Source of the DNA: Adiantum capillus-veneris
Lineage: Eukaryota; Streptophyta; Polypodiopsida; Polypodiales; Pteridaceae
NCBI GenBank assembly: GCA_014529385.2
Contig: CM043964.1
Location: 3,267,497-3,331,496 of the forward strand
Length of the DNA: 64,000 nucleotides
Direction: 5' to 3'
Every line of letters starts with the position of its first letter. Positions within the stretch are counted from its first letter, which is position 1. The position numbers and the translations under genes were made by a program. Below are positions 54,941 through 64,000 of this stretch, one piece after another. Below the pieces are notes generated by a model. That model was not told the DNA's origin. It ran no database searches and worked only from the letters and a program-made list of their open reading frames with translations.

Positions 54941-55894
54941 CTATCTTGGCAATGGATACATGTCTCCCCCCATCCTTGGTGGCTTATCACATTGCGTGCT
55001 GATGTGACCCAACTCTCCACAATTATAACATGTGGGCGTCTGCCTCCAAAACCTACCATTGCTTTGTCCAACACCATTCCTAGGCCTTTCTTCACCTCCT
55101 GGCTGATTTGCAAACCGCCCTCGACCTCGATTATTTCCCACTTGACCTAGCATGTTTAGGCTGAGATTCTTCATCAAATCAACCACTTGCCTCATGTCTT
55201 GCCTTAGGCCATCATCTTGCACTGTTGTAGTGACCACTGCTGGCATAACCTGAGTAGTAACAAGAACCACTAGTTCATGATGAACCCCTGACATGCGCCC
55301 TTGTAAAGACTCTATAGGCTGAAATTCAGACCTCATTGGCAAAGACTCCACCCCTAACTGGCTCATTTTCCTCAGCTTCCACTCTTTGTTCCTTGCTACC
55401 TCTAGTGCATCCTCATATGTCCTAGGCTTCTTTAGCTCCACTCTCCAATGTATATTCTCCCAAAGACCAGCCAAGAACCTGTCCTTCTTCATCATGTCAG
55501 GCGGGGGTACCTGTGGTGCTAAAGCCTGGCACATTCGCTCCCATGCCAATGAAAACTTACGTATGTACGCATCTACTGGCTCACCTTCCTTCTGCACCAA
55601 AGCCTGTACTTCTTGCCACACCTTGTCAGGACCTTCTATCTTCACAAACTCCACTTCCAACCTTGCTCGTAGATTGTCCCAACTCAACCTTACAGGTGGA
55701 TCAGCCACACGCAACTCCTCTTCAAATGCTTTAGACCAAACTCGTGCATCACTCTTCAAACAAATTTGGAGAAGGCGTAACATTTGCGTAGGGTCATGAA
55801 TCTGGTTGCTAATGCAGGCAACCTCCATCTTTTCCAAAACTTCTTCAACATCTTCATCACTTCTTCCATGAAACTCCGGATAAGAGAAAGCCAT
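54941..55894 (-). CDS. Family B Gag
   Basis: I choose the ATG at 55,894 (MAFSYPEFHGRSDEDVEEVL). A longer frame reaches further upstream, but similarity to Gag begins here. The capsid part shows WEEVEVEF-like LEVEFVKIEGPDKVWQEVQA and FSLAWERMCQAL. The knuckle is CYNCGELGHISTQC (CX2CX4HX4C), preceded by Arg/Gly-rich GNNRGRGRF. The frame ends PLPR-TAG (54,941-54,943), and pol continues in the same frame (VLTRSNDYG). Gag forms the particle and binds RNA. Confidence 0.9.
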   Translation of the reverse strand: MAFSYPEFHGRSDEDVEEVLEKMEVACISNQIHDPTQMLRLLQICLKSDARVWSKAFEEELRVADPPVRLSWDNLRARLEVEFVKIEGPDKVWQEVQALVQKEGEPVDAYIRKFSLAWERMCQALAPQVPPPDMMKKDRFLAGLWENIHWRVELKKPRTYEDALEVARNKEWKLRKMSQLGVESLPMRSEFQPIESLQGRMSGVHHELVVLVTTQVMPAVVTTTVQDDGLRQDMRQVVDLMKNLSLNMLGQVGNNRGRGRFANQPGGEERPRNGVGQSNGRFWRQTPTCYNCGELGHISTQCDKPPRMGGDMYPLPR

Positions 55895-56957
55895 GGCTAC
55901 CCAAATTATGATGCTTTGAGAACCCCTTCGAACACACGTCCAAGAACCCAAAACTTTTCACTACCCAATCCCCAGAAACTTCAATGGAGCTCAACTTTAG
56001 ATAAGGACAAACACATGCACATCAAATGAGTTTTCATAGTTGATCATCGGAATTACAACAGGCAAAGGACATTCCAGGATCTCTCTCAATCTTCTTGGCC
56101 CAAACATAAAGACTATGCGCTGCTGGAAAAAGATCTTCCTAGACACATGAACATGAATCTGAATTCTTTGAGTTAAATGAAAAGGAGTGAACTGAGGGCC
56201 ATTTTGATCATCCATTAAAGCCAACCATGAAGCTCCCAAGAAGGCACACCTGACTCAACCTCTGATTTTGCCAAAATTTCAGCAGCATAACAGCATAAAT
56301 GGCTCAAAATACCAAAAAACCAGCCATCATAACTTGGGAAAATTTCGACAGAGTTTCCCCAGAAGTAGAGCAGTAGGAACCCAAAATATAGATTGTATCT
56401 GTATGCATAAACTGCCAACAATAGAACCCGAGCATCAAATAGGACTCACTAGTACATAGCCTATGGCGAGGTCACAAAAAGGGTGCTCCAGCTACCTATA
56501 TCACCGAAAGGATCTCTACATTTGAGAATCCCCCAGCTCAATAAAAACCTCACGCTATCGACCCTCACACGAAGGCTAATGCAAATCGCGTATAGTCAAG
56601 TCTCAGAAATGACTATCTTCCAGACCAAGTCTCAGAAATGGCTGGGACTGCCAAATACAACCAAGTATGGCTCCACAAATGCGTACAATGGCAGTTTCCA
56701 CAAGTAACGTACAATCCAGCAGACAATGCGCTCAAATAGGCGCCAAGTGATGCATTCCCACAACAACTGCAAGTGACATCACTGCTAGTATATCACTGTA
56801 CTCCAGCTACCTGTACCTGTGTGAATCACCTGTACCTGTACCTGTCCCTATCCCTGTAACCTGTAACCTGTAACTTGTAATCTGCAACCTGCAACCTGTA
56901 ATCCCGAAGCTCGAAGCTCGAAGCTCGAAGCTCGAAGCAGAAGGTACTCAAAGAAGA
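55895..56957 (-). other. Family B leader
   Basis: The 1.06 kb between primer site and gag has no gene. It holds tandem CCTGTA/CCTGTAA units (56,815-56,900) and five AAGCTCG units (56,907-56,938). At 56,465-56,710 it carries the block shared with 32,690-32,950. Confidence 0.7.
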
Positions 56958-56975
56958 TCCTCAGTGGGGGCGCCA
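56958..56975 (-). other. Primer binding site of family B
   Basis: Minus-strand TGGCGCCCCCACTGAGGA, six to seven bases inside the 5' LTR. It fits the TGGCGCC.. type of Tat and related gypsy elements; the exact tRNA was not identified. Confidence 0.75.
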
Positions 56976-56981
56976 AAAGAA

Positions 56982-58125
56982 TGTGAGCGGGATGAAAACA
57001 CACACAGCGCCTCTATAACGACCCGACACACACTCTTGGGAAGATACACACACACACTATGGGGCACCACTCGGCTTAGACAACACACCTGGCCGAGACA
57101 GGGAACACACCTCTGGAGTGAGAGGAGAGAGACTATCCACTTGCCCACTCCACACAGACACACACACACACACATACACACCCAAAAAACTCAGCTCAAA
57201 AGAGGAGAATTTCTGATGTTTAGATACAATTGAGCTTGGGCCAACACCAATGGGGCAAATAGCTCACACAATATGGGTAAAATAAGCCAGATACAATCAC
57301 AAACTAGAGCAGAAACTTCGCTCATAGGAGAAACTTGCACAGAAAAACAGCAAGAAAAGAGTGAGGAATTTGGCAAAATGGACAGCGCCATCGCGTTCGG
57401 AACGGCCCAAAACCCCAGTCTACAATGTCAAAGTGCTCAAATCCGACCTCGGATGAGCATTTTACGGCCAAAACAGGTTCCAAAATGAGCAAAAACACAG
57501 CTGCGGCTGTTCCTCGTCTCTTCTCCACGTTTTTTCTGGTCTTCTCTCTGTTTTTCCAGTTCCCACACTTAGATTTATTAGTTGGGCACCCTTGGCCTTT
57601 TAGATGACCTCAAACGGACCCCGAACAGGCCAAAAACTGACCTCGCAGTGCATAGTTGTCACCTTTTTTGCATCATCCGCACACCTGGCACTCATTTCTT
57701 TTCAATAATGCGTCTCGCAACCACGTGAAGTGGCCCCAAAAAGTGGTCCTAATGATGACCTTTCTGCATAATTCTCACAAGAAAACACCACTTTGTGTCC
57801 GTATTCATCCACGTGCAAATATTGACCCCGTTCGGCCTCCTGACGCCACTCGATGCCATCTGACGCACCTGCTTACCTCATGTCGTCGGCCCGCGGATAG
57901 CTTCCTCGAGAAGTTTTACGCGCTATAAACTCCTCATTATTGTAGAAAAAACATACTGGTACTGGTGATAGTGAAAATCAATGCACTATGTACATGCTGT
58001 CCTACCTGTACACATGTGGGCCCCACATAACCACCTGGCTCTAGAAAATGGGCAATCCTTTATTCGATGCACCATGCATGTGTATGTACATAAGTGCAAT
58101 CCCTTGCTCCAAAAAACTCCTAACA
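56982..58125 (-). repeat. 5' LTR of family B
   Basis: Plus-strand edges TGTGAGCGG and CTCCTAACA; 1144 bp, close match to 49,373-50,514. Confidence 0.95.
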
Positions 58126-59216
58126 ATGCTGAAGAGGATTATGATTGAGGTGAAACCATGGAGACCAAAACAACCACTAAGATAGAAACCAACAAGGAAG
58201 ATCTTCATGAGCCACGATGGCCAGGATCCAAGAAGAAGATAGGAACTTATCAGAACTCTATAGAGGAGGTTGAGCGAGTCAAGCAATTAAGGAGTTTGGT
58301 AGAAGATACCCAAAGGGATCTAGAACCACCACCTAGGCAGATCCAAATTACAGAGACCGTGTTCCCTACGCAACAACAACCTTACCAAGTCCATAGACCC
58401 TTAGCCATACCTAGTGTCATCCAAGAAGAAAGTGACTTAAAGACATGGGAAAGTGGGTGTACTCACTTCTTTATGGAAAGAATGTTTACAGAGGGACTAC
58501 TTGATCCTATCAAAGAAATGGAGATCCCATCTTCCCCACGTCAAGGGACTGAAGCCCAAAAGGTGTCGTTAAACATTGCCAAATTGATGGATTTCATGTC
58601 TTTAGAAGTTAGAACCACCATCATGTCCAAACTATATAAAGACCATGAGCTAGTCTCAACTCTTCGAGCCTTCCTCAATGAAGAACTGGAGTTTGGGCTA
58701 CCACAATTTGCACAGATGGATGGAGCTGGGGAGATGCCAATAGAGGAGGAACACTTAGATCCACAACCCAACCTAGATGAGAACCTTCTTATAGAAATAC
58801 CTGTTAACAAGTTGGAACAATACTTTGAGGGTGATGAATCCAATGCGACCATACCAATCACTACTAAAGGATTAACTGTGAAGGGAATCCTTGATGGTGG
58901 CGCTGGAGTTAGCATTGTGACTAAAAATTGTTGGGAAACTATGGGAAGACCTCACCTTGCGACCACAACCATTGTAGTGAAGATGGCCAATGGGTCTATC
59001 GTTAAACCTATTGGGATGCTAGAAGATCTCAAGATCAAGGTCTTTGGACATAAAATAAGGATTACCTTCATTGTTATGGATTTATCCAAACACACTATGG
59101 CATCGGAGATGATCTTAGGACGTCCTTTCATAGGGAAGCAAAAATGGTGCATGACTGGTCTAAAAACCATGTCTACTTGCAGTTCCAAGATTCTGTCATT
59201 CGAGTGGATCTTGTGA
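58126..59216 (+). pseudogene. Gypsy family A protease region, copy 2
   Basis: The frame (from METKTTTKIETN at 58,158) has a charged linker, then VKGILDGGAGVSIVTKN with the active-site DGGAG in place of D-S/T-G-A, and EMILGRPFIGK as the second conserved block. It ends with a TGA at 59,214. The element's original frame continues from the left half at 49,373, so the true N-terminus lies before the insert. Confidence 0.8.
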
Positions 59217-60240
59217 CGGGTCAAGCACATCCTCTAGGAAACAGGTTTATAATTGATCATAGATCTGACACCACAGTTCACTCAGCCCCATTGCAGTATT
59301 GTTACACGTGTAAAGCAGACACTGATGTTGGGGAAGATTCTCCTTATATGAATGTACTACCTTGGATGACTGAGTCGGACAATGTACATTGGGTCCACCT
59401 AGCAGTAACCATAGACACTTGGGGAAATAGGGGGACGACCTGGGTAACACCTGAGGGGGATGAAATGCCACCACTCGTACCCTTAAATATGCTAGAAGCA
59501 ATGCATATAGCTTCTAATGACCTACAAGATGAAAGTTTGACTGGTATTGAAACCAGTAGCACCTCACAAGACTATAACCCACACGATTTGGGGCCAGAAT
59601 CATCAATTTGAATTGACTCTGAGGATTAATAATCTGAGTTAAATCTTAGTACAAATGTGGGGACAAACCATTCAGGGCCTAGTGGTACCCCAAATGACAA
59701 TCTATCCAAGGGAAGAGAAGACACAAGAAGCGATTCATCTAGTGACTCTTCACTGGAGATCTGTTGTAATCGAAAATTAGACAAGAAGAGTAAGAGATGT
59801 AAGAGGCAACGATATCGAGCAAATGTGTGTGCTAGAATAAATGAAAAGAAATCTACCGCACAATGGCTTAATTATATAGGGGCATGTGATGCTCATCGAA
59901 AGTTGGTAGATAACTGGGGTGATACCTTCAAAGCGTTATGTGGTGTAGCCCACAACCCATTGACATCGCACAACTAGAGGCTACGGAGAAGCGAAAGTTG
60001 AGCCATACCGTAAGGAGACGACAAAATCAAGAGTTAGCTCAACAACAAAAGGAATCGGAAGTGAAATCACAGTCCACAGAACAACAGGACCCCACAGACT
60101 TACACCTTGCACCTAACCATTTCAAATCCTACACCACAGAGGAACTTAAGGTTGTGTATACAAAGGCTCAAAGAAAACCTATCGATGGGAGCAATGGAGT
60201 CTATGACGGTCCAGCAATAGTTAAGGAAATAGAGTAAGTA
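59217..60240 (+). pseudogene. Gypsy family A linker between protease and RT
   Basis: Three short frames (59,144-59,611, 59,657-59,977, 59,938-60,237) follow each other. They contain WSKNHVYLQFQDSVIRVDL, an acidic/Ser part and KKSKRCKRQRYRANV. No domain is recognised. Position says it is the variable stretch between protease and RT of the same polyprotein, broken by stops at 59,609, 59,975 and 60,235. Confidence 0.55.
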
Positions 60241-61861
60241 GACCCAGGCGAAGAGTCCAAACGTGTTTTCATTGCCCAAGATCTGACAGAGATTGAGGAG
60301 TGTGTACTTAAAGAACTTATCAAGGAATTCAGGGATATATTTGCCTGGACATATCATGATATGAAAGGTGTTCCGCCTTCCATGGTGCAACACACAATCC
60401 CCATGAATAACATGGCTAAACGACCCTACCCAATGAATCCTAAATATGCAAAAATCATTCAAGAAGAGATTGAAAAGCTTGTGGAATGTGTATTCATATA
60501 CCCTATTGAGCACTCAGAATGGGTGTCTCTAATAGTGATTGTGCCAAAAAACAATGGGAAACTCAGAGTGTGCGTGGACCTCAAGAAGGTCAATGCCGCC
60601 ACTAGGAGGGACCATTTCCCCTTGCCATATTCAGAACATGTGCTTGAAAGAGTTGCAGGGAAGGAAGCTTATAGCTTTTTAGATGGGTACTCTGGCTACA
60701 ATCGAATCACAATTACGTTGGAGGACCAAGCTAAAACAGCCTTTATAACCAAATTTGGAGTGTTCGCATTTCGTGTTATGGCTTTTGGCTTAACTAATGC
60801 CCCTCCTACCTTTCAAAGATTAATAAACACTGCTTTTAGAGAATATTTGAGGGAGTTTTGTGAAGCCTTCTTAGATGACCTTTGTGTTTATTCCTCTTGG
60901 AAAGAACATCTATCATGCTTATGAAAAGTGTTTGAGAAGTGTAGATTGTATCGCATCTCCTTAAACCCTTTCAAATGCCAATTTTGGGTTAAACATGGAG
61001 TCATTTTAGGGCATATAGTGTCCAAAAATGGGATTTCCACAGATGAGAGCAAAATTAAAGCCATTGTTGAATTGCCACCACCTACAAACTATAAAGGAGT
61101 TAAAAGGTTCATGGGCCCTGTTGGTTATTACGGACGGTTTATTTTAAACTTTGCCGAGATAGCTCGTCCTTTGTACAAGCTTCTTATTGAGTTCCAATGG
61201 ACTACGGAGTGTGACGATGCTTATGAATCATTGAAAAAGATCTTGACTAGTGCTACTATTCTACGAGTGTCCGATTGGAATGTAATTTTCCATGTGCATA
61301 TTGATGCATCGAACTTTGCTATTGGGTGTGTTCTAGCTCAACCAGGAGAACATAAACTGGACTACCCCATTAGCTTTGCAAGTCTTCAATTGAATGATGC
61401 CGAGAGAAAGTACACCACTATAGAGCGAGAAGGTTTAGGTATGATTTATTCAATGAAGAAATTTCGCTACTACCTTCTAGCAACAAGTTGTGTTCTATGT
61501 TGATCATCAAGCCTTGTCGTATCTAGTAAATAAACCTTGTTCCATGGGAAGAATTACACGATGGTTGCTAATTCTCCTTGAGTTTGATTTTACCGTTGTG
61601 GTGAGACCTGGTAAAAGACATGTCATGGCAGATAATTTGTCTCGCATACCCAATGGTGAAGCCCCTACTGGAGTCGATGATGAGTTGCCCGATACTTCTC
61701 TATTCCTAGTTGAGAGTCTTACCATAGCCCGAGCGAGATTTCTTGAGCGAACTAAAACTCGAGCGAATATCAAAGCTTACTTGCATTTCATTCCATGTCT
61801 TGAACATGTATTTGAGTCAATCTTTGTCTCTAGCCCCTTGCACAAACATGAAGGAACATAG
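60241..61861 (+). pseudogene. Gypsy family A RT and RNase H, copy 2
   Basis: RT blocks: FRDIFAWTYHDMKG, VNAATRRDHFPLPY, FLDGYSGYNRITI, AFGLTNAPPTFQ and FLDDLCVYSSW, with both catalytic positions kept. After a TGA at 60,922 the frame resumes with PFKCQFWVKHGVILGH. RNase H: HVHIDASNFAIGCVL, YTTIEREGLGMIY, and after a shift at about 61,500 FYVDHQALSYLV and RHVMADNLSRIPNGE. The acids of RNase H are kept. The frame ends at 61,859; no integrase was found to the right. Confidence 0.88.
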
Positions 61862-62743
61862 AAAACTCCTTGCTTCCAAATTATTTAAAAAAAAATTTAC
61901 ACGCTGATCAAGTGATTTGTGGAATGTATGATTCATGGTTGGTTGTGGGTCCTATTTTTGGTTGCTAATTGAGAACTATTTCCTTTTCTTTCCACCTCTT
62001 AAGCGTGAAGTGGGAGGTAAACCACAAAAATGATAAACATGGTGTAGTCTACATGCTCTTTTTTTGGTTAAAAATAGTATTTTTTAAAAATCTAAAAAAT
62101 CATATGTTCATGTTCTCGTTGTTTCTCACACCAAATAAACTAAAATTGCATTGCTACCATTTGCAAATTAATAACCTTGTGAACTGTCTCTTAGCTTCCA
62201 TACATGAGGACCACAAATGGGCAATGCAATGAAGCGTTTGAAGAAAACTCTGGTCTAGTGTATCTTTACTGGCTAAAATTGCAAAACTTTTGACTACATT
62301 CCGAGCTTGTCTTCAAGAAAACTAGTAAAATATTAATTCTTTAAGTATAAATACTAGCAAGTGCTTTAAATTTGACCTATGAGCCAAAAGAACTATTAAT
62401 AGTGCCCACCGTGCGTCTTTATTTTCTTCCATTGGAAAAAATGTTCTTGGAAAGCCATGGTGTGATGTATTACCCATAACAAAGATACAATCTCCCAGTA
62501 GACCCCTCTATTGGCGCAGGGGCCTTGTGGGCAGTGCGATGTTTAGGGAGCAGATGCCGACACCTTGTGTACATAGATAATTTATCCTCATGAGAACCCC
62601 TAAACACTAGGTGCAATACTCTGGCAAGATGCAAGCGTACGTGATTGAAAATCCCTTGTTTCACGCTTGACAAAAACAAGCTCCTCCTGTTAAATATGGA
62701 GCCTGATTTACCCTTGTAATTTTCTGTGGTAAAAGCGCACATT
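61862..62743. other. No gene; AT-rich decayed DNA
   Basis: No integrase or LTR partner for family A is visible. 62,290-62,460 resembles 22,960-23,120 (..AGCAAGTGCTTTAAATTTGACC.., AAATGTTCTTGGAAAGCC), so it holds an old repeat piece in common with the gypsy remnant there. Confidence 0.45.
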
Positions 62744-63397
62744 TGTAAGGCCCCCATTATGAGGAGAAGCCATCGTGCGTGAAGAAAAATCACTCACCGG
62801 AAACCAAAATTTTCACTGACAAGAATCAGGGGCAACTTTAAAGGCCTCGGAGACGGAGGCCCCTGAGACTTTTTTTTTTCGCCGGAATATTATGGCCGGA
62901 CAGGCGGCCGGAAAGTGGTCGGAAGTCAATGGCCGGTGGCCGATGGCCGAATTCAAAAGCGGACTTGTCTTCTCAAGGGCGGCCACACATGGGCGGATTG
63001 GAGGGTCCGATTTGGACTTATTCGCACAAGGGCGGCTACACATGGCTGTCTCTCATAAGAGAGGGCAGCCCTTTTGGCCTATAAAAGGAGGCCATTTCTA
63101 CACACATTTCATAGTGTGAAGTTGATGCAACAAGGTGAGTGTGAGGTGGTGAGAGTGAAGCAAGGCGGGAGCTCCATTAAGGGTATAATCCCTTTGTAAA
63201 CTACTTCTTGTTTTGAAGTACTAAATCCATTGAGTGGCTGCTTTCCCATGGACGTAGCCCACATTGGGTGAACCACGTATATCGTGTGTACTCTCTCTCT
63301 CTCTCTCTACTCTATAATCTCGTGTATATAAATCTGTCTCTCTCTCCATTAAGTAATCTACTCAATTATCTATTTAGCTACGTCTTATTTCCTAACA
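62744..63397 (+). mobile_element. 5' LTR of copia 3
   Basis: The right edge CCTAACA at 63,397 is followed after two bases by a primer site. The left edge TGTAAGGCCC (62,744) is only a proposal, as the partner LTR lies outside the window. A short (CT)n tract lies at about 63,290. Confidence 0.6.
63079..63088 (+). promoter_or_regulatory. TATA box of copia 3 LTR
   Basis: CTATAAAAGG in the transcription direction of the element, about 310 bp before the LTR end. Confidence 0.65.
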
Positions 63398-63399
63398 AC

Positions 63400-63411
63400 T
63401 GGTATCAGAGC
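63400..63411 (+). other. Primer binding site of copia 3
   Basis: TGGTATCAGAGC, exact match to the plant copia site complementary to initiator-Met tRNA. Confidence 0.95.
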
Positions 63412-63470
63412 AAGGTTTGCTCGTAGCTAAATTATCTCAAGGAAAGGATTCCTTGAATTGAGTGGGAGTT

Positions 63471-64000
63471 ATGGCGGAGGAAGGGAAGCTCAAGATTGAG
63501 AAGTTCAACGGCAAAAACTACCAACATTGGAAGATGCAGATTGAAGACTATCTCTACCAGAAGGACCTCTATTTGCCACTAGGAGGTCTTGCGAAGAAGC
63601 CCGCAACAATGGCAGATGAAGCATGGATTGTCCTTGATCGAAAGGTACTAGGAACAATCCGGTTAAGCTTGGCGTCAACGGTGGCCTTCAATGTTTCGGA
63701 GATGAAGACCACGGAGGACTTGATGAAGTCACTTGACGACTTCTAGGAGAAACCATCGGCATCCAATAAGGTATTTCTTATGAAGCGCTTGTTCAATCTA
63801 AAGATGGCAGAGAATGGTTCGGTTGCAGAACACCTAAATGACTTTAACACAAACATAAGTCAACTTCGATCAGTGAAAATCAATTTCGATGACGAAGTGC
63901 GAGCTCTCCTTATACTATCATCTCTACCGGATAGTTGGGACAGCCTTGTGATGGCTGTAAGTAATTCTATCTCTGGCACAAATACTCTTAAGTTTGATGA
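63471..64000 (+). pseudogene. Copia 3 Gag, cut by window end
   Basis: From the ATG at 63,471: MAEEGKLKIEKFNGKNYQHW, then WIVLDRKVLGTIRLSLASTV, NVSEMKTTEDLMKSL. A TAG at 63,744 interrupts it. The same frame continues SNKVFLMKRLFNLKM, LNDFNTNISQL, LLILSSLPDSWDSLV. This is the copia Gag (UBN2-type) layout, 74 bp downstream of the LTR end. The zinc knuckle and pol would lie beyond 64,000. Confidence 0.88.

Larger units (their letters stand above)
49369..58130 (-). mobile_element. Nearly intact Tat-like gypsy element (family B)
   Basis: LTRs at 49,373-50,514 and 56,982-58,125 frame minus-strand gag and pol. By eye the LTRs differ by about 13 substitutions and a 2-bp microsatellite change over 1.14 kb (about 99% identical), so it inserted recently. 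The target duplication is ACGCT (49,369-49,373) versus ATGCT (58,126-58,130), one C-to-T apart at a CpG, with the same one-base end ambiguity as the solo LTR at 1.2 kb. It interrupts gypsy family A copy 2. Confidence 0.95.
46281..61861 (+). mobile_element. Gypsy family A, copy 2, split by family B
   Basis: Gag at 46,281-49,373 and protease to RNase H at 58,126-61,861 form one plus-strand element. The family B gypsy sits between them. The Gag half is the same family as 10,591-12,653. No LTR was found for it: the left side is undefined and the right side ends after RNase H, with integrase missing or decayed. Frames are broken, so it is old compared with its insert. Confidence 0.82.

Noticed and set aside
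62470-63119. Frames of 75-107 codons near the right end
   Set aside because: They fall in or next to the copia 3 LTR and show no domain.

Overview
This 64 kb window looks like repeat-dense nuclear DNA of a land plant. The retroelements are of plant type: Ty1/copia with an initiator-Met tRNA primer site, a chromodomain-bearing Ty3/gypsy (chromovirus), a Tat-like gypsy with two RNase H domains, a Mutator-like DNA transposon and a LINE fragment. There are no polycistronic operons, and GT-AG introns can be traced. I see no intact host housekeeping gene, no rRNA or tRNA gene and no CRISPR array. The species cannot be fixed by eye; a large-genome, non-grass lineage such as a fern, lycophyte or gymnosperm is only a guess.

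Layout. 1-10.6 kb: a solo LTR (family B), a 5'-truncated chromovirus pol (4.55-8.4 kb), two oppositely oriented short LTRs (4.4 and 10.0 kb), and a broken, rearranged copy of a ParB/DNA-methylase-like gene (8.7-9.7 kb). 10.6-19.3 kb: a minus-strand gypsy (family A) split by a complete copia element (12,708-17,758, target duplication AATTT). 19.3-25.3 kb: decayed retroelement pieces, three copies of a 20-bp palindrome, and a 5'-truncated LINE with a 17-bp target duplication. 25.3-33.6 kb: a decayed minus-strand copia (copia 2) split by a 1.85 kb unclassified insertion that carries a 28-bp perfect palindrome. 34.6-45.4 kb: a Mutator-like transposon with terminal inverted repeats. 46.3-61.9 kb: a second family A gypsy (+) split by a young, nearly intact Tat-like gypsy (family B, minus strand, 49,373-58,125). 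62.7 kb to the end: the 5' LTR, primer site and gag start of a third copia.

The most interesting object is the 10.8 kb Mutator-like transposon. Inside one pair of inverted repeats it carries two divergently transcribed genes. On the minus strand is a MULE transposase with an HxGxHxH zinc finger, an AT-hook-like motif and a SWIM finger. On the plus strand is a multi-exon gene that joins a ParB-like domain (motif DGNHR) to a C-terminal domain with the AdoMet-binding motif of N6-adenine/N4-cytosine DNA methyltransferases (LDCFAGVGT). Between the two starts lies a G- and CA/GT-rich region with seven CACGTG boxes within 257 bp. Pieces of a second methylase-like gene at 8.7-9.7 kb, with the same exon blocks, indicate a family and not a chance capture. 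Both genes in the large copy contain stops or frameshifts, so this copy is probably inactive.
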